A stretch of DNA of 64,000 bases from Pedobacter sp. Hv1 (GTDB taxonomy: Bacteria; Bacteroidota; Bacteroidia; Sphingobacteriales; Sphingobacteriaceae). Of the stretch, positions 28,991 through 38,323 are shown piece after piece. The first letter of the stretch is position 1. Each line of letters opens with the position of its first letter. The notes under the pieces were generated by a model. That model saw only the letters and a program-made list of their open reading frames with translations. It was not told the DNA's origin and did no database searches. Both the position numbers and the translations under genes were made by a program. The stretch lies in the NCBI RefSeq assembly GCF_001412215.1, contig NZ_LLWP01000007.1, positions 1-64,000 of the forward strand. The letters run 5' to 3'.

Positions 28991-29770
28991 ATGGAAAAAA
29001 ATTATACTTACATACGCAAAATATTACCTGAAAAATTTGAAGACCAGTTTGTGGCCTTCCTAGATGTGATGGGTTTTAGCAATCTTGTCTCTCAAAATAA
29101 CCTAGAGCAACTTGATCGTTACTTTTATTATGTGAATGAAATTCTAAGAAAGCTCAAGGAAACTAATTCCAAGATCGATTTCATTTCAATTAGCGACTCT
29201 ATAATCATAGTAGCCCCCACAGGAATAAATGGATTAAAACAAATCATAAGAACGATTAAGGAAATCCAAATCACGCTGCTAAAGAAAAGAATTCTACTTA
29301 GAGGTGCGCTTTCTTTCGGCCCTGTATTTTTTGATAACCAGAACAATATACTTGTTGGAAAAGGATATATAAAAGCTTATAAGCTCGAAAGCCAAGCAAT
29401 TTATCCCAGAGTAATTATCGATCCCTATATCATTTCATTAAATAATCAAGACAGAACTGATTTTATCAAAACCTATAATAACGATGACGCTTTAATTTAC
29501 AAAAACAGTTCTTCCTCACTTATCAAAGATGATGCTGTATTTATAAACTATGCTGAAATCTTATATGAAGACAATAAAATTCATAAAACAGTTTCATCTG
29601 TTTATGAAATGATAAAAAGTAATTTATATGCTGATCAAAGTATTTTTGAAAAATACATCTGGATCAAAAATTACTACTTAGAAAGTCTTCAAAAGACAAA
29701 TACCACTTCATTGCATCCAAGTACCAAAAGGGCAATTGAAGATTGGATTGTAAAATTTGATAGATTGTAA
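28991..29770 (+). CDS. Class III nucleotide-cyclase-like domain protein, catalytic residues partly changed
   Basis: 259 residues from the ATG at 28991; an in-frame TTG at 28973 adds six residues. No signal peptide. The order of segments fits the class III cyclase fold: FVAFLDVMGFSNLV with a metal-type Asp25, ISISDSIIIV with Asp69, LRGALSFGPVF as in the R.GI..G.V strand, and VGKGYIKAYKLES where active enzymes have a VN.AaRLE motif. The transition-state Asn and Arg positions are both Lys here, so activity is doubtful. The C-terminal 100 residues are not recognised. It sits alone between a terminator and a convergent cluster. Could be a degenerate cyclase, a nucleotide sensor, or unrelated with the same fold. 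Confidence 0.55.
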   Translation: MEKNYTYIRKILPEKFEDQFVAFLDVMGFSNLVSQNNLEQLDRYFYYVNEILRKLKETNSKIDFISISDSIIIVAPTGINGLKQIIRTIKEIQITLLKKRILLRGALSFGPVFFDNQNNILVGKGYIKAYKLESQAIYPRVIIDPYIISLNNQDRTDFIKTYNNDDALIYKNSSSSLIKDDAVFINYAEILYEDNKIHKTVSSVYEMIKSNLYADQSIFEKYIWIKNYYLESLQKTNTTSLHPSTKRAIEDWIVKFDRL

Positions 29771-29915
29771 GCATATACCAATCACAGCTTATCCTTCATT
29801 TTATAATTTATTTTATCAAAAATACCTCATTAACAGGGTACATCTACCTTGTAAAAGATAGAAAGCAAATCGGTTTTCCCATTGTAATCAGGCCTGAAAT
29901 AGCTTTGATAAACAT

Positions 29916-30629
29916 CTAGATGTACATTTTATTTTTGAGTGGGCTTTGGTTGTTAGTCAATAAATCATTTGCAATCTGTACCATCCCATTATTATTGCCT
30001 CCACCCCAAACTGCCCTTCCAAAAATATAACTCGTTGTATATTCTTTCCATGTGCTACAATATTTTTTCAATTCCTTGTGCGATTTTGCTAAATATGCTA
30101 TTAATTCCTTTTCGGAAATATAACCTAATTCGTAGCAGCAGCGTGCTAAAAACACAGCTCTTCCATAATTCCAACCGCTATCTTTTGTCTTTTTTATTTG
30201 AAGATAATCTGTGATGATTTTCTCCTCAATCAATTCAGGGACAATATTCCTTAATTTTCTGAATAGGTTTAAATAATCATCAAAAACGCCGTCTTCATTT
30301 GATAGATTTGATCTTAAAATATCAGCGTAGTTTTCCGAATTTTCAAATGCTTTAAATACAATGTCAAGATTTTCATCTTGATTTCTGTCGTGCAAACTTT
30401 GGAGAACTTCTATTGCCTGATTTTGGTCTGATATTTCCCAATATGTTTCAACTAACTTTGTAATATTTGATTTGTTTAAACCTGTTTCATAAGAATTCAG
30501 GTATGCCGACTGTTGTTCGGCATACATTGAACCTACAAGCAAATGATCTAACAAATAACCATCTACAGCATTCTTATCATTTAATCGTATGCTTCTAAAT
30601 GAATTTAAAAATTTTGAAAAAAATGTCAT
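29916..30629 (-). CDS. DUF1266 domain protein
   Basis: 237 residues, no signal peptide. The C-terminal half has the DUF1266 signature: DSGWNYGRAVFLARCCYELG, YISEKELIAYL, CSTWKEYTTSYIFGRAVWGG and a final SPLKNKM. The N-terminal half is helical and unassigned. DUF1266 has no known activity; members occur in accessory regions and near secreted or toxin-like proteins. It starts 6 bases after the stop of the membrane gene upstream, so the two are coupled, and a third gene precedes them in the same direction. Confidence 0.8.
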   Translation of the reverse strand: MTFFSKFLNSFRSIRLNDKNAVDGYLLDHLLVGSMYAEQQSAYLNSYETGLNKSNITKLVETYWEISDQNQAIEVLQSLHDRNQDENLDIVFKAFENSENYADILRSNLSNEDGVFDDYLNLFRKLRNIVPELIEEKIITDYLQIKKTKDSGWNYGRAVFLARCCYELGYISEKELIAYLAKSHKELKKYCSTWKEYTTSYIFGRAVWGGGNNNGMVQIANDLLTNNQSPLKNKMYI

Positions 30630-30635
30630 GTTATA

Positions 30636-31334
30636 TTAAGACATTTTTAGGTTAGGAAATTTATCCTGCAAAATTTTCACAAATTTTTCGCCAACTACCT
30701 GATATTTTGCTCTTGTTTCTAATTGCTTTTTTAGGTTAAGCAGATCTTCAGGATCAACCATATAATTAAGTCTATCGTGAATTTCAAGAGCTAACGAACT
30801 TCCGTCAATATCAAAAGTGATAACATGTGTTTTTGGTAAATATTCTTCTGATGATTTTGAATAAACACCCAATTGCGATTTCAGAAGGCCCCCATATTGA
30901 AGCGTAGCTTTTTCGATTCTAAAATTATCAAATACAATGTGTTCATCTAATTTGCCAACTGTATCAGTGCTAAAAAAATGCAAATCGCTTCCACTTAAAA
31001 TCCAGAAACAATCTGTTTCAATTCGTTTAAGTTTTATACCAATTGCGGATAATGCTATATTTTTTATGCCATCAGTTACAAGCTCTTGTATTTTATGAGT
31101 TGTTGACTGGGGAACAGATGCCGAAGTAAAAGCGTCAATTGGTTTACCTTTCATCCATGCTGTTAGTTTTGAAAAATCCTGAGCTAAAAGTTCTCGTTTA
31201 TATTGGTCATATTTAGTTCTTTCAGAATCTAAATCAATTTCTGATTTTGCTGTTTTGTGTTTTTTATTCATGATCATCATGAAAACTACACCTACAATTA
31301 TCAATACAACTGGAATTAAAAATAATGGGTTCAT
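30636..31334 (-). CDS. Membrane-anchored protein of unknown function, PH-like strand pattern
   Basis: 232 residues. One N-terminal membrane helix (LFLIPVVLIIVGVVFMMIM), a basic then acidic linker, and a soluble domain. Segments FWILSGSDLHFFSTD, EHIVFDNFRIEKATL and THVITFDIDGSSLALEI alternate as strands of the bacterial pleckstrin-homology type; this is a guess from pattern only. The C-terminus is helical and charged. Middle gene of a three-gene set, 19 bases after the upstream gene and 6 bases before the DUF1266 gene. Confidence 0.65.
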   Translation of the reverse strand: MNPLFLIPVVLIIVGVVFMMIMNKKHKTAKSEIDLDSERTKYDQYKRELLAQDFSKLTAWMKGKPIDAFTSASVPQSTTHKIQELVTDGIKNIALSAIGIKLKRIETDCFWILSGSDLHFFSTDTVGKLDEHIVFDNFRIEKATLQYGGLLKSQLGVYSKSSEEYLPKTHVITFDIDGSSLALEIHDRLNYMVDPEDLLNLKKQLETRAKYQVVGEKFVKILQDKFPNLKMS

Positions 31335-31353
31335 TCTTTTTCGGTTTAAGTGT

Positions 31354-31812
31354 TTAAATATTTATTGGATTTACTTTTTTAGTGTTGTCTTTAGAAAAAA
31401 TTCCGTAGAGGATTAGTCCGATGATCAATAGCACTATAAGCTTTCCTCCATATTTTGTGTAAAGCCCAAGTTGCAGAAGACTTTCTTTATTCAATTTATT
31501 CTCATTCACAATCTGATCAAGCTGTGCATTGGTTAATTCGAAATATTCATCACTTTCTTTTTTTGCCAAAACCAATTTTGGGTCTTGTGTTATCCAAACT
31601 GGAATAACCCAGGCAATATTATATTCTTGATGCATTCTTGCTAAATCCAGGTATTCCTTGGAGCCTATACTTACCGCATACTTTTCTGTGTTTGGGAGAT
31701 CGGCTACAATCTCTATTTTGTCAATCTTGCCAAACGGAATTTTTGGCTTTGCTGATACAGCATTTGCTGCCAACATTGAAACAAAAGACAATAGGAGATT
31801 TTTTTTTACCAT
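31354..31812 (-). CDS. Exported or bitopic protein of unknown function
   Basis: 152 residues from MVKKNLLLSFVSMLAANAVSA, a likely signal peptide; an in-frame Met at 31884 would put 24 charged residues before it. The body is short and charged (IDKIEIVADLPNTEKYAVSI), then a C-terminal membrane helix at about 122-140 (GGKLIVLLIIGLILYGIF) with a basic cytosolic tail. First gene of the set with the PH-like and DUF1266 genes. No family recognised. An alternative is a two-span membrane protein. Confidence 0.6.
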   Translation of the reverse strand: MVKKNLLLSFVSMLAANAVSAKPKIPFGKIDKIEIVADLPNTEKYAVSIGSKEYLDLARMHQEYNIAWVIPVWITQDPKLVLAKKESDEYFELTNAQLDQIVNENKLNKESLLQLGLYTKYGGKLIVLLIIGLILYGIFSKDNTKKVNPINI

Positions 31813-32016
31813 TTTTCTGTGTTTGATTTTCGCTCGTGTAAGCTCCTGGAAAACAATTTTCGAATTTTGATTTGCCCAACTCACTTAAAAATCTGCGACA
31901 AACATAAGAAGGAAGTCGGCCCTCTACGACCGAATAAAAATACTCGTACGCATTTGTTTCAAAAAACAAGTACGAATAGTTACAAAGAGAAGTACGAATA
32001 ATCACAAAACATTGTT

Positions 32017-32230
32017 TTACAGTTGTTTGCTGTAAATGGTAGGCGTGCTGCCGCTGTGCTTTTTAAAAGCTGTGTTAAAAGAAGATTTTGAATTAAAACC
32101 TACTTCATATAGAATTTTCAGGAGCGTTACCTTGCTTTTTGTAGCACCTTTTAAAATATCCATTGCACTTTCAATACGATAGGCATTTACAAAATCATAA
32201 AAATGCTGTCTTAACTGATGATTGATTAGG
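32017..32230 (-). pseudogene. Remnant of an AraC-family transcriptional regulator (C-terminal HTH only)
   Basis: Reading the minus strand from about 32230 to the stop at 32017-32019 gives a typical AraC C-terminal helix-turn-helix: NHQLRQHFYDFVNAYRIE, then AMDILKGATKSKV, LYEVGFNSKSSFNTAFKKH and SGSTPTIYSKQL. There is no start codon or N-terminal part: the frame is cut off just before the stop of the acetyltransferase gene. The rest was probably lost when that gene or its neighbourhood was inserted or rearranged. Confidence 0.8.
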
Positions 32231-32256
32231 AGAGATCAGTCTCGACTTTCCCTTAC

Positions 32257-32778
32257 TTACTTGTCTAGTACCTTTTCCATCTCGATCAGGCTAATAGCTG
32301 GCACTTTGGGATCACCGAACCTACCCTCGATCTGCTCAAAGGCAATAGCTCCTCCAGTTGCAACATAGCCATGGCGCTTGTACCAGTCAATTAGCTCAAT
32401 GCGGGTACTGATCACAGAAATGATAATCTTGCCACATTGATTTTCAAGGGCAAACCTTTCTGCTGCACTTAATAGGGATTTTCCGATACCAAGCCCTTGG
32501 GAAACAGGTGACACGGCAAACATTCCTAGGTAAAGGCCATGCGGTTTTACTTCCAAACATACCGTACCCAGAATCCTACCATCCGAATCCGTACATTTAA
32601 GGATCGTTGCTTCTGATCTAGTCAACAGGGCCTCAAGCGTATGTTCATCTATCCGGATGCCATCAAGGATTTCAGCCTCTGTTGTCCAGCCTTTTTTCGA
32701 TTCCTCACCGCGATAGGCAGAATTCACCAGTTTGTTCAGTTCCTTTACGTCTTCAGGGGTAGCGCGGTTTATTGTCAT
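32257..32778 (-). CDS. GNAT family N-acetyltransferase
   Basis: 173 residues. The N-terminus is MTINRATPEDVKELNKLVN; the acetyl-CoA binding motif A is LGMFAVSPVSQGLGIGKSLL (the QGLGIG loop), followed by motif B residues (ISVISTRIELIDWYKRHGYV). Small cytosolic acyl-CoA transferase; the acceptor (amine, amino acid or antibiotic) cannot be told from sequence. It ends 27 bases before the AraC remnant and shows no operon partner. Confidence 0.9.
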   Translation of the reverse strand: MTINRATPEDVKELNKLVNSAYRGEESKKGWTTEAEILDGIRIDEHTLEALLTRSEATILKCTDSDGRILGTVCLEVKPHGLYLGMFAVSPVSQGLGIGKSLLSAAERFALENQCGKIIISVISTRIELIDWYKRHGYVATGGAIAFEQIEGRFGDPKVPAISLIEMEKVLDK

Positions 32779-32904
32779 AACATTAAGTAAAGCGCAAAAA
32801 TAAGCAATCTATCCACTCAATAGCAATTTCACAATTAAGATAAATTTTTACTTCATAGATTCCACAGGTATGACTTCTATTTAAAGCTATTCAACATGAA
32901 CTGG

Positions 32905-32957
32905 GTCATTGGCAATATTTGCTATATTGTGCTAATTATTTGAATTAAGCCAATGAC
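32905..32957. repeat. Inverted repeat in the leader of the aminopeptidase gene
   Basis: GTCATTGGC (32905-32913) and GCCAATGAC (32949-32957) are perfect inverted copies 35 bases apart, ending 9 bases before the ATG. They could form a leader hairpin or be paired protein sites; there is no other support. Confidence 0.35.
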
Positions 32958-32966
32958 ATTAAATTA

Positions 32967-35507
32967 ATGAAGATGAAATCTCTTATAGCTGCCTTTATTG
33001 CGCTGCTGATCTGTACAGGTGCATTTGCACAAAAAATCGAAAAGGGCGTCTCCAAGGAGCTTGCTACCTTTCGCAGCGAGTTGATCAGCAACATTCAATA
33101 CCGATTGGATTTTAATATCCCAGTAAACAAGGAGCAGGACATCGAGTCATTGCTCGAGCTTGAATTCGATCTCAGCAAGCTACCCCAGGTCTTACAATTA
33201 GATTTTAAAGAGGATAAAAGCAAGCTCAAAAGCTTATGGGTAAACGGGCAGCAAACACCCATTATTTTTGAAAATGAGCATATCTTGTTATTTGGCAAAA
33301 ACCTTAAAAAGACAGCAAATCGTATTAAGATTGCTTTTATTGCAGGAAACGGATCGCTCAACAGAAATAAAGAATACCTGTATGCACTTTTTGTACCCGC
33401 AAATGCCCGGACAGCTTTCCCTTGCTTCGACCAGCCAGATCTAAAGGCCCGTTTTGAGTTGAGCCTTACCGTTCCCAAAGGCTGGAAGGTACTTGCAAAT
33501 GGTAAATTAAAGGATTCCCTTACACAAAACAGCACTGTCAGGTACCAGTTTACCAATTCAGATAAGATCTCTACTTACTTGTTCTCCTTCTGTAGCGGAA
33601 AATTTGATCAGGCAAAAAGAATGGGCAAGCAACCTATGGAGCTGCTTTATCGTGAAAACGATCCACAAAAAATAAGCCTAAGCGTAGATTCCATCTTCAA
33701 ATTACATACTGATGCCCTTGACTTTTTGACCAGTTGGACAGCCATCCCCTATCCTTTCCAAAAAATCGGATTTGCAGCGATCCCAGATTTCCAATTTGGG
33801 GGAATGGAACATCCCGGGGTGGTGTTATACAAGTCTTCTTCGCTATTTCTGGATGATGGCGCAATTAAAGATCAATACATTTCAAGGGCCAATCTGATTT
33901 CTCATGAAACTGCGCACATGTGGTTTGGAGACCTTGTAACCATGAAATGGTTCAATGATGTATGGATGAAGGAAGTCTTTGCAAATTTTATGGCAGATAA
34001 AGTTGCTGAAAAAATGATGGGCGAACAGGCCTTTAACCTCAAATTTCTTCAGGACCATTTTCCAGCTGCTTATGGGGTAGACCGAACCCTTGGTGCCAAT
34101 CCAATCAGGCAGAAGCTCAACAACCTGCAAGATGCCGGCTCTATGTACGGTAATATCATCTACCATAAAGCTCCAATTATGATGCGCCAATTAGAGGCCC
34201 TTATGGGACCGGTAGACTTTCAAAAAGGAATACGGGAATACCTGGCTAAATATGCCAATAAAAATGCAGACTGGCCAGAGTTGATCACCATTTTAGCTAG
34301 GCATACGACAGCCGATCTTTATGCATGGAACAAGGTTTGGGTTAATCTTCCAGGCAGGCCCATCTTCAGTTATGATGTAAAGTATCAAGGCAATCGCATA
34401 AGCAATTTTAGCATTAGCCAGCGTCCAGAGCAGGGCGAACCTAGGCTCTGGCCCCAAGTATTTACCCTGAACCTGGTTTATCCCGGTCGCACCACCACGG
34501 TAACGGTAAACATGAAAGACGCAAAGCTTGATCTACCAAGCTTAAATGGTACAGAAAAGCCACTCTATTACTTTTTTAATGCCAATGGAATGGGATATGG
34601 ACTTTTCCCGGTAGATAACGCAATGCTCCAGGCCGTTAACCTGCTAGCTGAACCGGTAGAGCGGGCATCTGTATATATCAACCTTTATGAAAACACCCTT
34701 GCAGGCAAGTATCTGAAACCTCTCGAGGCCATAGATTTCTACGTTAAAATGCTAGGGCTTGAAAAGAACGAACTAAACTTGAAGCTCCTTACCGGCTATC
34801 TGTCAAACCTTTATTGGAATTTTATTAAAGAGCAAGACAGGAATGCAATTCATCAGGAACTAGAAAAATCGATATGGAATATGATGGGCCAGCAACAAGC
34901 AAATGGTAAAAAAATCTTATTCAATGCCTATCAGAACCTTTACTTAAGCAACCAGGCATCAGAGCGCATGGTAGCAATATGGGAAAAGAAAACGCCACCT
35001 GAGGGGATAAAGCTTACTGAAGATGATTATATATCCCTAGCTGTTTCCATCGCATTAAGGGCAAACAGTCCAACAACTATTATAGCCCAACAAATTGAAA
35101 GAACGCTAAATAACGACCGTAAGGAGCGACTTGCCTTCCTGGCACCATCATTAGCTACTGACCCGGCCGAAAGAGCAGCCTTTTTTTATAGCCTACGGGA
35201 GAAAGCGAACCGTAAAAAAGAGGCTTGGGTAACCGCTGGTCTCTCCTACTTACACCATCCATTACGCCAGCGCCAATCGCAGGCCTACCTTGAAGAAAGT
35301 CTGCTATTGCTAGAGCAGATTAAGCAGACTGGTGATATCTTCTTTCCGCAAAGCTGGCTTGCTGCTGTTTTTGGCTCCTATCAGTCTGAATACGCCTATC
35401 AGGTTGTCCAAAATTTCTTAAAGACGCATCCAAACTATAATCCCATGTTAAAAGACAAGATCTTGCAGGCAACAGACAACCTTCGCAGGGCTCAAAAGTT
35501 AAACTAG
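32967..35507 (+). CDS. M1 family zinc aminopeptidase, exported
   Basis: 846 residues. Signal peptide MKMKSLIAAFIALLICTGAFAQ. M1 hallmarks in order: FPCFDQPDLKARFEL near 150; the exopeptidase loop GGMEHPG (GAMEN position); zinc motif HETAH at 313-317 with the third ligand Glu 18 residues further on (KEVFANFMADK); and an ERAP-like helical C-terminal region. Removes N-terminal amino acids from peptides, here in the periplasm. The Asn of GAMEN is replaced by His, and the middle position is Met-Glu-His, a variation seen in Bacteroidota members. A single gene with its own leader. Confidence 0.93.
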   Translation: MKMKSLIAAFIALLICTGAFAQKIEKGVSKELATFRSELISNIQYRLDFNIPVNKEQDIESLLELEFDLSKLPQVLQLDFKEDKSKLKSLWVNGQQTPIIFENEHILLFGKNLKKTANRIKIAFIAGNGSLNRNKEYLYALFVPANARTAFPCFDQPDLKARFELSLTVPKGWKVLANGKLKDSLTQNSTVRYQFTNSDKISTYLFSFCSGKFDQAKRMGKQPMELLYRENDPQKISLSVDSIFKLHTDALDFLTSWTAIPYPFQKIGFAAIPDFQFGGMEHPGVVLYKSSSLFLDDGAIKDQYISRANLISHETAHMWFGDLVTMKWFNDVWMKEVFANFMADKVAEKMMGEQAFNLKFLQDHFPAAYGVDRTLGANPIRQKLNNLQDAGSMYGNIIYHKAPIMMRQLEALMGPVDFQKGIREYLAKYANKNADWPELITILARHTTADLYAWNKVWVNLPGRPIFSYDVKYQGNRISNFSISQRPEQGEPRLWPQVFTLNLVYPGRTTTVTVNMKDAKLDLPSLNGTEKPLYYFFNANGMGYGLFPVDNAMLQAVNLLAEPVERASVYINLYENTLAGKYLKPLEAIDFYVKMLGLEKNELNLKLLTGYLSNLYWNFIKEQDRNAIHQELEKSIWNMMGQQQANGKKILFNAYQNLYLSNQASERMVAIWEKKTPPEGIKLTEDDYISLAVSIALRANSPTTIIAQQIERTLNNDRKERLAFLAPSLATDPAERAAFFYSLREKANRKKEAWVTAGLSYLHHPLRQRQSQAYLEESLLLLEQIKQTGDIFFPQSWLAAVFGSYQSEYAYQVVQNFLKTHPNYNPMLKDKILQATDNLRRAQKLN

Positions 35508-35674
35508 GAGACAAAAAGATGCAGACAAAAAGAGAAAGGGTTTAATGAAATTGCAGAAACCTTACAAAAGCATGGTGTCAAGGGTTATTCATAGCTTTCA
35601 TTTGGCTCAAAAGACCCTTGTTTTTGTCAAGAGCGACCCTCACCATTTTTGACCACATCACTTAAATTTGTAGA

Positions 35675-36229
35675 ATGAGAAACGTATCATTTACCATCAA
35701 CATTAGCCTTAACGGTTACTGCGACCATACCCTAGGGGAACCCAGCGAAGAGCTGATGGAGTACTTCACCGAATTGATGGATGATGTAGACCTGCTCTTT
35801 TATGGCCGCATCATGTACCAGCTCATGTTCCCCTACTGGGCCGATGTGGCAAGGGACCGTTCCGGTTCTGCTGCCGAGATCAGTTTTGCTGATCGGCTTG
35901 TTTCCACCAATAAGGTGGTGGTATCACGAACTCTAGAAAAAGTAGACGACAATACAACGATCATTCGTAGTGAACCAGCAACCGAACTACGGAAACTTAA
36001 GCAGCAGCCTGGTAAAACAATTTCGATGGACACAGTCAGCATGTTGCCCCAGCTAATGGCCGCTGGGCTAATTGATGAATTTCATATCATAGTGCATCCG
36101 GTTATAGCGGGTAGCGGCAGGCACCTACTTAATGACGGCAGCCTTCAAGAGCACTTTAAGCTAGATCTGGTAGGAACACGAACCTTTAAAAATGGTTGCG
36201 TAGCCCATCATTACCGCAAAAAGGCTTAA
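35675..36229 (+). CDS. Dihydrofolate reductase/RibD C-terminal family protein
   Basis: 184 residues. The RibD_C fold: FTINISLNGYCDHTLGEPSE at the N-terminus, LLFYGRIMYQLM, VVSRTLEKVDDNTTII, then GLIDEFHIIVHPVIAGSGRH, which is the family's NADPH/substrate region (E-hyd-x-hyd-hyd-xP-V-hyd-G-x-G). Likely an NADPH-dependent reductase of unknown substrate; the family is common in Bacteroidota and separate from true riboflavin or folate genes. Stand-alone gene. Confidence 0.88.
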   Translation: MRNVSFTINISLNGYCDHTLGEPSEELMEYFTELMDDVDLLFYGRIMYQLMFPYWADVARDRSGSAAEISFADRLVSTNKVVVSRTLEKVDDNTTIIRSEPATELRKLKQQPGKTISMDTVSMLPQLMAAGLIDEFHIIVHPVIAGSGRHLLNDGSLQEHFKLDLVGTRTFKNGCVAHHYRKKA

Positions 36230-36763
36230 GCATAATTAGTTGAAAAGGTAGAAAGGCAGAACAAATGGTGACTTTCTTAAACCTATTCTTGGTGGCTAAA
36301 CAAAAAGTGCGTCTCGTCAGAGTGCGCCCCTAAAGTAAAAACAAAGCCTTTATGTATGCCTTCCCTAAGAACAGAAAGCAAGAACTAATGGTTTTGCAGC
36401 GCAAAAAAACTTAAATAATTGACTATAAGTGATTTTATTTATTTTTCCTTACTCTATTTTGTGCGTTTATTTTCCTTTCCAAGTAAGGAGATTTTCTCGG
36501 TGCTGTTTCTATTAACCCTGTTGTACTAATTTTATTAAACCGTGTTAAGCGAAATCAAATCCCCACAGAAGCTATAACAACCAATTCCAGAATGCCCAGA
36601 ACCAAAGTTCAAGCTATGTTATCAAACGATTAGATAGTTTGTCATAATTAATCTCCGCAAAACTAGTTCAGTGCAAAGGCGGTATCTATTTGTCCCAAAA
36701 TATGGTCCGATTTTAACCAAAAGAACCTTTTTAAAGGAGAGGAATAAACAATATCTTTGAAGG
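36230..36763. other. 534-base stretch without a recognisable gene
   Basis: All frames are broken by stops. The base pattern (for example around 36540-36680) is reminiscent of decayed coding sequence, but no family can be read on either strand. A GGAG-rich stretch (36733-36742) lies just upstream of the phosphoesterase start. Confidence 0.5.
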
Positions 36764-38101
36764 ATGTATGCTAGAAATTATTTAGAAATGCTCAAAAAAC
36801 TGTCTCTACTTCTAGCTGTGATAACCGCTTTTGCATGGCTAAATCCGGTTGCAGCTCAAAATACTCCCTATACCATCATAGCCAACCCCGGAGAAAATGC
36901 TTCAAGCGAAATCCGGTTCAACTGGCATACAAACATTGGTAGCGGGGATTCTTACATTATATATACCAGGAGATCAGATAAAAACTGGAAGAACGCGATC
37001 AGTGCTCGAGCCGATCAAGAATTATGTACCGTCTTCGATAGCATTTATTCAAAAAAACCAAATGGTGAAAATTTCTATGAAGATGTCCGCTTTATACGTA
37101 ATACCATTGCCCTGCAAGGACTAAAAGAGGATACGGAGTATCAATATAAGCTCTCTTCAGAACAAAAACCTACTAGCAGTCCCCATTCTAACCAAAACAG
37201 CGAAATTCATTATTTCAAAACAGCTCCAAAATCCTCAAAATGGAACATGGGCATTATTTCCGATATGCACGTTTACGCTCCCCTACCAAACAGGCAAAAG
37301 GCTGCTATGGAAATGGTACGGCAACTGGAAAAACAAAATAAAAAACCTTTTAATATGATGCTCCATGTTGGAGATATGGCCGCTTGGGGAGGTAGTTATT
37401 CGTTTTGGCCTACATTGTACGCAGATTCCACTTTCAGTAAATACGTTTGGGCGGGAGTCAATGGAAACCACGATAATATGACCCGGCTAAATGCACAAAG
37501 CAATAAATTTTTTCACAGCGTGAACAACAATCCGCTCAATGGTTATCAGGGAGAAATTGGAGTATCCTATCATTTTATTTATGGCGATGCATTATTCGTT
37601 ATGCTTAACAATGAGGCCATGAAAAGCGATGAAGAGCTAGCAAAGGCGCAGGACTGGACAAGGGAAGTAATCAAAAACAATCCGGCCAAATACGTTATAG
37701 TCTTAGAGCATTACCAATGGTTCATGGGAGACGATGGCAAGAGTTCACAATATAACAGGTGGAAGGAGTTATTTGACCAGTGCGGTGTTGACCTCGCCAT
37801 CAGCGGGAATAACCATATCTACGTGCGAACTAATGCCATATATGCTGACAAGGAAACAGACGGTTCAAAAGGAACAGTTTATATACAAACACCTTCCTCG
37901 GATAACGAGAGAGGTCGTCCCCTTGAAGAGCAACTCTACAACAAAGATTTAATCAAGTTCCGCTGGTCTGAAGGGAGTAAAACCGTCGGAGCGTTAATTA
38001 TGAAAGCTGAGAAAAAGCGCTTAACGCTGACACTTTACGATCGAAATGGCAATGCGATCGATCAGGTATCGGTAAAATCAAAATCGAAAAAATTAAGGTA
38101 A
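36764..38101 (+). CDS. Exported metallophosphoesterase with purple-acid-phosphatase-like N-domain
   Basis: 445 residues if the first ATG is used; the Met at 36788 (MLKKLSLLLAVITAF) begins a cleaner signal peptide ending VAAQ. An N-terminal fibronectin-like domain (about 35-155) as in purple acid phosphatases is followed by the calcineurin-type metal site in order: ISDMHVY (D.H), HVGDMAAW (GD), GVNGNHDN (GNHD), VIVLEHYQWF (H) and AISGNNHIY, where most members have GHxH. Hydrolyses phosphomonoesters or diesters in the periplasm; substrate unknown. Neighbours give no clue. Confidence 0.9.
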   Translation: MYARNYLEMLKKLSLLLAVITAFAWLNPVAAQNTPYTIIANPGENASSEIRFNWHTNIGSGDSYIIYTRRSDKNWKNAISARADQELCTVFDSIYSKKPNGENFYEDVRFIRNTIALQGLKEDTEYQYKLSSEQKPTSSPHSNQNSEIHYFKTAPKSSKWNMGIISDMHVYAPLPNRQKAAMEMVRQLEKQNKKPFNMMLHVGDMAAWGGSYSFWPTLYADSTFSKYVWAGVNGNHDNMTRLNAQSNKFFHSVNNNPLNGYQGEIGVSYHFIYGDALFVMLNNEAMKSDEELAKAQDWTREVIKNNPAKYVIVLEHYQWFMGDDGKSSQYNRWKELFDQCGVDLAISGNNHIYVRTNAIYADKETDGSKGTVYIQTPSSDNERGRPLEEQLYNKDLIKFRWSEGSKTVGALIMKAEKKRLTLTLYDRNGNAIDQVSVKSKSKKLR

Positions 38102-38323
38102 AGCAGTCGGACAGCTTTAGTAGTAGCCATAAAGTCTGTAGATAAAAGAAGCTATATGATAACACGAAAATAAAACTGTTTTCTGTCGTTTTTCGAACGA
38201 AAAATAAAACTTCGGAAATACTCTGAAAAATTATCAGGTAAATGAAGTTAAAAGAAGTAATAAGAAAGCAGAAACCTAGTTCAATCGATCATATGATAAT
38301 ATATGCAATTAATTGATAATCAA

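Noticed and set aside
28991..31812. A complete Pycsar or CBASS defence system
   Set aside because: The cyclase-like protein lacks key catalytic residues, and no neighbour shows a cyclic-nucleotide-binding or known effector domain; the DUF1266 cluster is convergent, not co-transcribed.
36230..36763. Decayed transposase or other pseudogene
   Set aside because: Some antisense fragments look protein-like, but no family motif can be read, so no call is made.
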